A stretch of DNA of 64,000 nt from Pycnococcus provasolii (taxonomy: Eukaryota > Chlorophyta > Pseudoscourfieldiophyceae > Pseudoscourfieldiales), in NCBI GenBank assembly GCA_049487715.1, contig CP150554.1, forward strand, positions 186,001 through 250,000, read 5' to 3'. The notes under the pieces were generated by a model that worked only from the letters and a program-made list of their open reading frames with translations, made no database searches and was not told the origin of the DNA. The position numbers were made by a program, and so were the translations under genes. Shown here piece by piece: positions 27,392-37,291 of this stretch (within the stretch, counting starts at the first letter, position 1; each line of letters opens with the position of its first letter).

Positions 27392-30300
27392 CTACAGCTC
27401 CTCCTTCGTGCTGCCGCCGCCGCCGCCGCTGCTCTTCTTCTTCTTCTTCTTCTTCTTCTTCTCACTCGTCGTCGTCGACGACGAAGACGAAACACCACCA
27501 TCCTCATCCTCGTCAGCACCACCAGCAGCCTTCTCAGAAGCAAGCTTCTGCGGCGTTTCTGCACCAAGAACACCATACCGAGGCTTCACGTCCAACAGAT
27601 TTCCCGTCTTATCCCAAGCATCCGTCAGCCTTCTCTGCTCGTCGTCCAAGCTGCTCCACTCGACGACGATACGACGTGCACCGACAAGCTTAGGCTCCTT
27701 CGTCATGGGATTGTTGCACAAGTCAATCGTCTTCGCACGTAGCTTGGTCGTGTTGCCGCACCAGCTCTCACACCAAAGCCACTCATTCGGGAGACTGTGG
27801 ATGCGCACCTGATGCTGAGCATAGTTGGGCAAGTCCTGGTCCAAGTTTGCCAGGCTGTTCGGATCTTTCGAAAGGTTGTCGTAAGTCACACGAAGCCGGT
27901 CACCAGCTGCCGTCTGGCGGAATCGCTTCAAATCAACAACGTACAACGCGGAGATGTGGTATGGACGACCCTGCAGATGATCTTTCCAGAATCCCTGGCT
28001 CCAGAATCTGTAACCGTCCATCTCCTTGTTGTTCGAGCAGAACGGCGTGTACGCGTACGGTGCACCTTTCAGGTCCATGTCCATCAGCTCTCCGAGATCC
28101 GCACGCACAATCTGGTCCGCATCAATGAAAATCACGCGGTCGAGGTTCAGTGGGAAGATGACGTCCATGAAGAGAATCTTGTACGCCCAGATGAGACGTT
28201 GTTTCTCAGTCTGCGCATGGAGCCACTTTGGCCACGAGTACGTGACAAACTCGTACTCAAATTTCAGCAAAGCAGCCATGTGAGGCAGGTAATGCTTGAA
28301 TCCGGGACTCAGGTAGTTGCGAATGAACCAAAACTTCACGGGACGTCGCGTGTTCGACAGCACGGACATCACCATGATCTTCAGGAATCGCTCGTAGAGG
28401 TGACCAGATGCAATGCTGAAGACGTGAACCATCTTTCCAGTGCGGTACGGGATCGACGCACCGTGGGCGTAGGCATCCACCGACTGGTCGAGACGAGCGA
28501 GCGCATCTGCATGACGAGATTTGGCCATTGCCAGTGGCATCGAAAACGATGCCGAGTGCGGGGAAGCAGCTGCTGCCGCCGCCGCCGCCGCCAACCCTGA
28601 AGAAGATCCGCCAGCCGTCGCAAGCACAGCGTCAGTGACACGGCTCCAGATGCTTCCCGAAGATTCCTTCGACTTCTTCGTGGCGTCAGGTGTGCTGTCG
28701 CTCCTGTCGCCGTCGTCGTAGTACGCGTCTATCGCGTCGTCGGCTTCCAGCTCAGCCACCTCCGATTTGTCTTCCGCAAGCACGTCTTCGCCATCCATAT
28801 CAGGACGTCTCGCCACAGTCAACTGCAGATTAACGCCGCTGAAACTTGTCACCGCGACCGGTACCTCGATGCCCGAATCCGCCCCATCACCAAGCAGGAG
28901 ACTTGCCTCAGCGTCCGACGGGCCAGCTTCCTCCGCCGCGTCATCCATGCTCTGCAGGCGCTTCAAACCTGCAATGTTGTAGATCTGCCGACTCCTGCCC
29001 GGGGCGAGGCGCATGCGGAACACCCCCGGAGACGCCTTCAGCTGGAAGTATCCCAGGTTGGACATCACCAGCGTATCCTCCTTCGTTGCCGAAAATGATG
29101 CATTGACCACCGCCGCCGCCGCTTGGTCCGTCTTGGCGGTGGCAGCAAGGCGGCGCCTGCGAATCGGAAGCAGATCCATCTGCAGCCCGCGAGGGTGCCG
29201 GTCGCGGTGCGAACCACCCATATCCGTGCAGCTGCCCTGTATCATCAGCGCCTCGAGCTGGAACTCCGCTGACATGTGACCCTTTTCGCCGAGGTCCTCC
29301 AGGCGCAGGTTGTCAAGGTCGTAGCTCGCCACATGGCTCTCGACGAGCCAATTCTCGGGAGCCTCCATGTGAAGCGTTAACGTCTTGTCCGGCGGAAGGC
29401 CAGTGAACTTGGCGCTAAGCTGGCGCGTCTCCACGCTCGCGCTCTCCGACGCATCGTCAGAACCAAGCACCTCGGCTGAGCTCGGCAGCACGTAGCGGTA
29501 ATAGCTCTTCAGCGGAGGCTCGCTCAGCTCGCGGCTTGGGTTCAGGTAGATTTTGATCGACACGCCAAGCTCCTTGTGCAGCCAAAGGAAGAGCGGTGCA
29601 GCACGGCGCGCCGCCGCACTCAATGGGTCGATGATAGCCTCTACAAGCACAGACGGGCCAACCTCGCCGTCTGTGGCGTTGCGTGACAGCGTAACGGAGC
29701 TGTACTTTCCCTTGAGCTTTGCAAATGCACCAGCGATCGCTGCAGAAACTGAACGTGCACGCTTGGACGATGTATCAACACGCGTGGCAAGCAGGCCACT
29801 CGCGGCAGCCACTGCACTCGACAGCCTCGCGGGAAGAGCTTCGTCTGCTGACACGTCTGACGCGCGCTTGCTTGCCGCCGCTCGTTCGTCACGTGCTATG
29901 GCCAGCAGGTCCCGCGCATATTCGTTAAGCGCGCGAGCTTCCAGAGCCGCCACGTCAGAAGCGTCGAATGGTACAAGGGAATTTTGCGCCGTGACAGGAG
30001 CGACGTAGCCGTTCGATACTACAGCGCCGTGTCCCATCGATGCTGTGGTAGGAAGTGATTGCGCGTATAGAGCTGCGGCACGGGAAAGCTCCTTCAAGAT
30101 TTGCTCGTGATTCGACCAGCGCTTCGCTAGCTCGGATGTTTGCACACCACAAGCATCAGCCCAATTCGAAATAGACTTTGGAAGCGTTGCACCAGCCTTG
30201 TAAGGCGCGCCTCGAAGGGATAAAAGTGCTTTCCCCAAGTCAGCATAAGCAGCCTCGAGATCAGGTGCCGAACAGCGTGCCTCCGCATGTGTTCCACCGC

Positions 30301-30488
30301 CGTCGATCGCCTGCGCAACATCCACGATAAATCGCAGCACCTTAGCGCCTCGCGTTTTTAAGCCAGTCGCCGCCGTGAAAAGCGCCGCAAGCTGATCAGG
30401 TGTCGAGGAGTTAGAAGCGGTAGACGGGACGATTGGAAAGAGAGCCATGCGGCTATTGGATTTGGCGGGATCTCCCGCTGCTGCATCG

Positions 30489-30520
<32 letters not shown>

Positions 30521-33271
30521 TTCGTCGTCGTCGTCAGCACCGACATCAGCCTTCGAAGCCGCCGACGTTCCAGACATGAGCGCCTCCACATCGAGAATGC
30601 GGTTTGCACATGCCATCAGCACGCTGCGACCCAAAGCCTCGCTAGGCTCTCCAAAGCACCACTGCGTAATAGCTTTCACGTCGTCCTCGGTGCCACGAGG
30701 ATGGTAGTAGTGCACATCGCTTGCGTCTAGATCAGGCGTCTCCGGTGTCGCGTCGCCGGCATCCCACCGTATACCCGTGTATCGCATGCGCCGATTCAGC
30801 TTATGGGTGTCCATGGCTGTTGTGGAGAATTTAGGACTCGCGTGAAAGTGCTTCGAAATCGTCTTCAGCAGGTTCTTGTCCTTATCCTTCAAAATGCCGT
30901 CATGTACAAGCCTGCGCAGTCGATGCGACTCTGACTGAAACACGTGCCCGAAAAGCGATTCCGCGGGATATTGCTGTGTAATTGGTAGCGCGGAGTGCAC
31001 GTACTGACCGTTCACGAGGAATGCCCATGGGCCCTGCGCTTCTCCTGGCACCTCCTCGTATTCATCGTCAGCAGAGGCGATAGACACTTTGTCTTCGAAT
31101 GCCGCGCTAGTGGCGGCGATACCTCGTGCCATTGCCGCTTTTGTGCAATCCATGGTGAGTGCTGACAGCACGTCCTCGAGAACGTTGTCCTCCAGCACGG
31201 CCAACACCTCCTTGTCCGACTTGGGGCGCGACGGCAACTCCGCAAGTTTCTCCGAAAGCACGCGAAGTGGGTGGGTGCTGCGCAGATGATCTACGCGCAC
31301 TCCCTTGGCCTTCTTCCTTCCCTTGTTGGAAAGGACAGTCTTCTTCAGCGCCGGTGCAAAGTGATCCTTCCAATTCATCGGGCCGGTGCCTCGCACCGTA
31401 CCCATGCCTCCACCCTGCATCATCATCATCATGGCATTCATGTCCATCTGCTTTTCGTCTCGATTCGTTGCCGCCGCGGAGAGGTAATCCAATGCCGCGT
31501 CGCCACCATACAGTGTAGCTACCAAAAATGTCGCTCGCATCGCCTTACCCGCGTCACTGGCTTTTGCGAAGCTCGACTTTGTGTCACTCTGCGCAACGCC
31601 AACAACGCTGGGATCATAGAGCAGCGCGGCAAAGCGGATGGGCATCTGGCTGCGCTGGTAGGCTGAGAAGAGCTCAAACAAGTCGCCGGCTCCCGCGCTC
31701 GCTGGATTGACCGCGGCAACTGTGGTGATGAGGTTACGTGCCACCAGACTTGGGCGCCCTGGATGCTGCTGCATAAGCATCGATCGCAAGCTGGAACTCC
31801 ATCGCTTGTACTTCGAGTCTCGCTCAAGGTCGTTGAACACGAGCACGCCTCCCTCCTCGAGGGATCCCGCAGCGTCTGATCCGGTGAGGTCGATGCGCGT
31901 AATTTCGCCAAGTGCCTCATCTTCGCCGGAAGACGCTGAAGGCGGCGCCACCCGAAGAGCGCGTGAAACACCATCAGCCCCAAAGGCGCGCGCGGAAGCA
32001 GCCACGTCGCCGAAAAGGCGCACCTCCTCCCGGAGCATGGTAAGCACTTTGAATGGATCCGCCTCCACAAGATCTGTGACCAGTCCGTTCAAAAGCATGC
32101 GATTGATACCCGGCTCGACGAGTTTCTGATTTGAGTCAACCTCCTTCTGAAAAGCCTTATTGATTTTGATCTTGGAAAGCGTTCCCATCAGACTTGGAAA
32201 GTTGCCGCTCACGTCTGTGAGGAGTCGAAGCGGCTCAGACGACGAAGCGACGATCTGGCTTGCGGCGAGCGCTAGATCACCCATCTCCCACACCTTGACG
32301 TCGTCGGAACGGGCGTGCTTACTCGCGATGGAACGGCGAAATTCGGAGAGCTTCCCCGCGAGCTCCGGACGACGTTGCTTCAGCCGGGCAAATAGGAATC
32401 CGCCAAGCTCCGCATCGCTGTCCCCGTCCTCGTCTGCGGACCCATCCGCGTTCACCTTCGTGTCGTCGATCGCCTTGTACTCCATGCTCTTGAGGTCAAG
32501 TGCCACTCCGTACCCGCTAAGCGCCAGAGAGCTAGCCGCGGCGCCAACGGCTGCGCACCCGCCGCCGCATGCGTCTTCGCCGCCGTACCACGAACGAAGG
32601 ACGTAGCGAAGTCTGCCCTCGCTGGACAGCACGGAAAGTGCGGCATGAAACTCGGCAAAGCAGGTAGTGCCAACGGCGGCGTGAAGGACCGCCGTTGGTC
32701 CAGTAGCCGACGCGTTGTGAACGTGATCGAAGGGGAACGTGACAGCGTCGACGCTCACATCACTTGTCGAACTGGATGCGAATGCTTGCACGTCAGAAAT
32801 TTTGGTCGTGATGTGCGTTCTCCCCAGCTCGACGTAGCAGCATGCTCCGCCGATCGTCTTTGCCGCCTCGTCGCTGACGCGGCTTGCGACTTGTCTCGCC
32901 GCCTCGAGCTTGGGCGCCGCCTGTCTGAGCGCCAGAGCCGCCGGCATCAACTCGGCGATGGGTGCACGTGCACCGAGCGCCTCCTTGGCAAGTCTCATCA
33001 TACGTTCGTGGCACGACGTTTTTGCTCCCGCATTCTCTTTTTGCGAAAACAGATCCGCGAAGCGCCAGAAAGCTTCGTTTCCTTCCTCGGCCACAAGCTC
33101 CGCCGCCTCGAGCAGCGTGGGCGACGGCGGCCAAGGCGCGGTGAGTCTGATATCCGCCCCCTTTGGCTCGAGCGTGGACGCCGAGTTGGCTGTAGCGTGT
33201 CGTACGATCACACAAAGCACAGCTGCTATTGCTGCTCGGCGGATCGCCGAAACGCCGAAACGCACCGCCAT
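27392..33271 (-). CDS. UGGT: UDP-glucose:glycoprotein glucosyltransferase (UGGT)
   Basis: 1,959 residues, uninterrupted. A signal peptide (to about residue 29) precedes the long N-terminal folding-sensor region (thioredoxin-like and beta-sandwich domains). The C-terminal GT24 catalytic domain starts near residue 1609 (KMVHVFSIASGHLYERFLK) and has the metal-binding DAD in VIFIDADQIVRADL, QGFWKDHL, and LDQDLPNYAQHQ. UGGT re-glucosylates misfolded N-glycoproteins in the ER so they re-enter the calnexin/calreticulin cycle. The C-terminus is KEEL, an HDEL-like retrieval signal, preceded by poly-Lys and Gly-rich runs. At 1,959 residues it is several hundred longer than usual; the excess lies in low-complexity insertions, including a run of Asp encoded at 30485-30535 and a Ser/Ala-rich segment before the GT domain. 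Confidence 0.95.
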
Positions 33272-33578
33272 GCTGCTGTGGGATAAAGGAGTGTGGGAAC
33301 TTTTGGAAAAAGGGCGAGCGAGAGTACCCGGGGTAGGGTAACAACTAAGGGGAAAAGGCCGGGCACGAGAAATGGGGGTTCGGAAACACCCAAACCAAAC
33401 GCATGTCCAGATTAGGGGTTATGGTGGCACGTCTGCGAAGGGCGCACGGCCGGAATCTGGATTCCAATAAATCTCTCGAGGCCGTTTGTGGTGGACAACC
33501 AACCCCCTTCCCCTTGGCCCCTTCCCCTTGGCCCCTTCCTCTTCCCATCTTCCCATCTTTTCGATCACGGATACCGCC
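33272..33578. promoter_or_regulatory. Divergent promoter between UGGT and KMO-like genes
   Basis: The 307 bp between two outward ATGs must carry both promoters. Pyrimidine-rich near 33500-33560. No motif was recognised beyond that. Confidence 0.4.
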
Positions 33579-35324
33579 ATGACCGTCGCACGCAACACGC
33601 TGGCGCTGCGACGAAGAAGCCTCAACACTCAACCACAATACGCCTCTGCATCGCGCACACAAGCACACACTACAACGGTGTGCATGCACGCACCGAGGCG
33701 AGTACGCCGCGCGGCACACGAACTGAGAGATGTTAGACTGGTACAGAGTAGCACCGCCACCACCACAAGTACCACTAATATAACTGTGACGGAGCCACCT
33801 GAGTCAAACACACGTGATGAGAGATCAAGGACTAGGCTCGTCGCTGGTGTTGTGGGAGGAGGACCTGGGGGACTGGCGGTAGCATGCGCACTCGCCAAGA
33901 GGGGGTACGACGTTCGCGTCTACGAGGCGCTGTCGCAACCACCACCACCTGACTCGAAAGAGTGGGGAAATCCGGAACGCAGCTATCAGCTTGGTATTGG
34001 CGCTCGCGGCCAAAATGCGCTAACTGAGCTGGGCGCTTGGGATGCAGTGCTTGCCAACTGCCAACCCGCGCTGGGGAGACTCAGCTTTGATGACGAAGGC
34101 AACTCGGTTGCCACGCTGCGCCGCGACAAGCTTTACACCACGCAAGTGCTCCAGCGCGACAGGCTGCAAAGCGCGCTGCTGAGCCATGTGCGTGACGTGC
34201 ACGGCAGCTGCGTGAATGTGAAGTTCGGCGTTGAGTGCACGGGTGTGGAGGCGGGCTCGGACAAGCGCACTGCAATCACCTTACGAGATGCCGAGGGTAT
34301 CGAGTCGACGATTCTGTGCGATGTAGTCATCGGCGCAGACGGAGCTGCATCCGCAGTTCGGTCATACCTAGCAGAGAACGGCGTGAAGAGCCGTCGCTAT
34401 GTCGATGACAATAAGCTCGTTTATAAAACTCTCGCGCTGAGGAACATTACAGGTCGTTTCGCGACAACGACAAAAGTCACAATGCCCGACGGGTCGACGG
34501 AGCCGAGCGATGAGAAGGTTCGCTTCGACGAAACTAATTGGGGTGGTCGAAGCAAGTCTGGGATTACGTTTGACGCACTACCCACCAGCGACGGCCACAT
34601 GATATGTGTCGTTCTCTTCAAGCCAGACGACGAGCGCTTGGCGAAGATGGAGCCTACCGCGGAGGCTGCAAGGAACTTCTTCAAGGATCTCTTTCCTTTC
34701 CTGCTACCGTACATGGAGGATGCAGACCTCGAACGCTTCGCACAAAAGTCGCCCAAAAACCTGCCTTCATTCTCCTACACATACCCTAAGCTCCATCACG
34801 GGAATGTCGCCCTACTGGGTGATGCAATCCATGCCGTGAAACCGTATTTCGGCCAGGGCGTGAATTCAGCATTCGAAGACGTCGTCATCCTGTCGAAAGC
34901 CCTGGCAATGGCGACTGCTCGAGTCAATGCAAGAACGTCGACGGAAGCCATGGATGATGTCACCGTAGATACGCCTGATTCGGTACTTGAGGGCCTTGAT
35001 GAATACTCGAGAGAGCGTGCGAAGGATGCGGAGTCGCTCGTGAAGGTGTCCCGTTCGTTTGATAGACCTGGTAAGCTGGGCACATTCCTTTTTGTGTTTC
35101 CACTGATACTCGACACTATCTGCAACAAATTGTTTGGACCAGCACTATGTGAGAAGTCGTCGATTGCAATTCTCAGTGACATGAAGTACTCGTACAGCGA
35201 AGGTGCCGCCCGCAAGCGACGTGATCGCTTTGTTCAAGGTGCGATTTTCGCCGCCATTCTTAGCTTCGTTTTATTCGTGGCGCGTGGCGTGTTTTCCTTT
35301 GTTCGCGCTGCTATTGCTTCGTAG
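33579..35324 (+). CDS. FAD-dependent monooxygenase, kynurenine 3-monooxygenase-like
   Basis: 581 residues from the ATG at 33579; the longer open frame has only a TTG upstream. A basic/Thr-rich N-terminal targeting peptide (about 85 residues) precedes the FAD fold: GVVGGGPGGLAVACALAKRG (GxGxxG, about residue 90), VIGADGAASAVRS (DG motif) and NVALLGDAIHAVKPYFGQG (GD motif). The layout GIGARGQNAL after the first helix, and a C-terminal membrane helix (AAILSFVLFVARGVFSF), resemble kynurenine monooxygenase, which is anchored in the mitochondrial outer membrane. The general class (NADPH aromatic hydroxylase) is firm; the substrate is inference. The TAG stop begins copy 2 of the 22-nt repeat. Confidence 0.85.
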   Translation: MTVARNTLALRRRSLNTQPQYASASRTQAHTTTVCMHAPRRVRRAAHELRDVRLVQSSTATTTSTTNITVTEPPESNTRDERSRTRLVAGVVGGGPGGLAVACALAKRGYDVRVYEALSQPPPPDSKEWGNPERSYQLGIGARGQNALTELGAWDAVLANCQPALGRLSFDDEGNSVATLRRDKLYTTQVLQRDRLQSALLSHVRDVHGSCVNVKFGVECTGVEAGSDKRTAITLRDAEGIESTILCDVVIGADGAASAVRSYLAENGVKSRRYVDDNKLVYKTLALRNITGRFATTTKVTMPDGSTEPSDEKVRFDETNWGGRSKSGITFDALPTSDGHMICVVLFKPDDERLAKMEPTAEAARNFFKDLFPFLLPYMEDADLERFAQKSPKNLPSFSYTYPKLHHGNVALLGDAIHAVKPYFGQGVNSAFEDVVILSKALAMATARVNARTSTEAMDDVTVDTPDSVLEGLDEYSRERAKDAESLVKVSRSFDRPGKLGTFLFVFPLILDTICNKLFGPALCEKSSIAILSDMKYSYSEGAARKRRDRFVQGAIFAAILSFVLFVARGVFSFVRAAIAS

Positions 35325-35343
35325 CTAAGATCGCTCATTCAGT
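35322..35343 (+). repeat. 22-nt exact repeat, copy 2 (overlaps stop codon)
   Basis: Identical to 17466-17487. As in copy 1, the repeat begins exactly at the TAG stop codon of the upstream gene, here the KMO-like monooxygenase. Confidence 0.85.
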
Positions 35344-35421
35344 AAAGTAATAGAGTTTGCTTCGTATTTTTCTTTTAGGAAATTTTAGAAATGGAAACAT
35401 TGTAGCTACATTGCGATGCGT

Positions 35422-36243
35422 CTAGGTGGCTTGTTCCGTAAGCGCTTCATTGCCCGCTTGCCCTCCATTGCCACCCGTTGCCGATGATGCCTGACTTGTG
35501 CCTGGTCCACTCGCATCCGCGTTAGAGCCGGCGTTAGAGCCGGCGGTCGCACCTGAGCGAAGCAGCGGGTTGCTTACCTGTGGTTGTCCGGAACGCCGTC
35601 TCCCCACAGCTTCACCGGCTGCGAGCATGACCATGGAAGCTCGGCGTGCGTAACTTGCAACGGCGCGGCGGTGCTTAGATGGCCCAAAGAGTGCGGCAAG
35701 CATTCCCAGCACAAATACGACTAGCAAAAATATTGCCCAAACAGGCATCGTGCCAACGCGCTCTTCGCCGTCGGCATTGGAGGTGGTGGCGAGGTGGTCA
35801 GCGGCTGGTGGTAATGGGGGAGACGACGGTTGCGGCGGCGGCACTGTGGAGGTTGTGGTGGTGGTTGTGGTGGCGGCGGTGGTGGATGTCGTGCCCACGG
35901 TGGTTGTAACGGTCTGCTCGCACGGCCGTGTCTCTACCAAGTCTGGGCAAGGTTTCGAGCCTTCGCCCTTCGGGCTCCTGACAATTTGCCGGAATCTTTT
36001 TTGCGTGCCGTCTGGACGGCATTCGGTCTCCCACGCCTCCCACTCGGAAACTTCACAGTCGGATGTCGGCTCAGGCTGTGCCTGCTCGAGGTGGCGTATT
36101 CTGAGGTGTCGCTCAAGCAGCGCGCGGCGAGTCGTGCTAAGCTTAAGTGCCGATTGTTCTGCCGTATATTGAGCGCCGACAGAGAGTGCTAAGCTTAATA
36201 GCAGTAGGGATACGACTCGAGAGTTCATGAGGCCAGCGCGCAT
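35422..36243 (-). CDS. Type I membrane protein with one thrombospondin type-1 domain
   Basis: 273 residues from the ATG at 36243; a second ATG at 36228 is equally placed before the signal peptide. After the signal peptide comes one TSP1-type module (about residues 62-107): SEWEAWETEC, the RxR-like ladder KRFRQIVRSP and paired Cys (KPCPDLVETRPCE). A Thr/Pro-rich stalk likely to be O-glycosylated follows, then a membrane helix (MPVWAIFLLVVFVLGMLAALFG, about 162-183) and a basic then Ser/Gly/Ala-rich cytoplasmic tail. TSP1 modules bind matrix or carbohydrate, so a cell-surface adhesion role is possible. No enzyme domain is visible. Confidence 0.8.
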   Translation of the reverse strand: MRAGLMNSRVVSLLLLSLALSVGAQYTAEQSALKLSTTRRALLERHLRIRHLEQAQPEPTSDCEVSEWEAWETECRPDGTQKRFRQIVRSPKGEGSKPCPDLVETRPCEQTVTTTVGTTSTTAATTTTTTTSTVPPPQPSSPPLPPAADHLATTSNADGEERVGTMPVWAIFLLVVFVLGMLAALFGPSKHRRAVASYARRASMVMLAAGEAVGRRRSGQPQVSNPLLRSGATAGSNAGSNADASGPGTSQASSATGGNGGQAGNEALTEQAT

Positions 36244-37291
36244 CGTCAACGAGCACGCGGTCACAAGTCACGCACGCGACAGCCACGTTGCGGCGCGTTT
36301 GCTTCGCTGACTCCGGCCGGTGCGTAAAGGTTTAGGGTAGGAAGTAGGTGGCGACGACGCTTTGTGCTTGTGGGTTCGGGGAAAGGGGAGGGAAGGGAAG
36401 GGAAGGGGGCACGGCGACCCCGACCAGGCTGCCAGGCTGCCACCTGGGGAGGGGAGAGCACAGATGACAGAAGGAGAGCACACCTCAAGTACGGAGTCAA
36501 AACGGAGCGGGTAGGTGACAACGAGGGATCCCGGCGATAACGGCGAGTTTACCACGGAAAAATTTACTGGTATGAAGTTGGCACTATTTTCAGGTTGTTT
36601 CGGAGAGGGAAGGAAAACGGGCGCACGACCAAAATGTTCATTGTGAGGAGGAGGTAGCCTGGCAGCTCTGAAATACCGCTGTACACAAGGTCAACAAGAG
36701 CTCCTCGTCCCGTAGAGGATCCCTGGAGGTGAGAAGACTACCCTACCCGTAGGTAGTACTACCGTACCCAATCGAAACGTGTCACGAGGAGTGTCGCACT
36801 CTCCCTCGCCATTCTCAGTCGCCAGGGAAGTGGACAAGCTGATCCCATCGCTTGTGCCCAATGAATGCACTGTGTGTAAGAACTAAGATATTCCCAGGCC
36901 AGGCCTTTGAGGTGACGTGATTGACGTCATGTGGCATGTTGAAATGGGCCGGGAGCAGCGGAGACGAGCAACGGCAGTGTAGTGTTAGTGTCGTCCTTGG
37001 AAAAAAATGGAACAAAGTCCTTGCATGATTGCGCAAACGGAACGGGCGGGCCTGACACGCGTAAAGGGCGTGGTTTGGAAGGGAAAGCAGGAACCACGTC
37101 ACGTATTAACTCCCGGGACCCCTCGGTGGAACAAGGCGACTTCCCTTTCCGTTGCTTTCCGTTGCATCCCTTTCCGTTCTTCTCGGTCCCAGGCCTTGTC
37201 TTGTCTTGTCGTCGCAGGTGATTCACTTGTCGCCTCACCGCGCTGTGGCAAGCCCTCGCTCGCTCTCACCTCTCAGCTCTTTTTGAATCAG
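36244..37291. other. Divergent intergenic region before the polycystin gene
   Basis: About 1 kb upstream of both the TSP1 gene (leftward) and the polycystin gene (rightward). It carries GAGGGATCCC at 36523-36532, gaggatccctgg near 36715 and a related cccgggacccctcggtgg at 37112-37129. The polycystin frame is open back to an ATG at 37007, but that part is UTR-like. Confidence 0.5.

Noticed and set aside
30485-30535. Regular ATC repeats that could suggest a CRISPR-like array
   Set aside because: A trinucleotide microsatellite encoding Asp within UGGT; no spacers and a eukaryotic context.
37007-37291. Upstream in-frame extension of the polycystin (95 codons)
   Set aside because: Composition resembles UTR with many Cys/Arg/Lys from T/C-rich runs; the ATG at 37292 begins protein-like sequence. 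It remains a possible alternative start.
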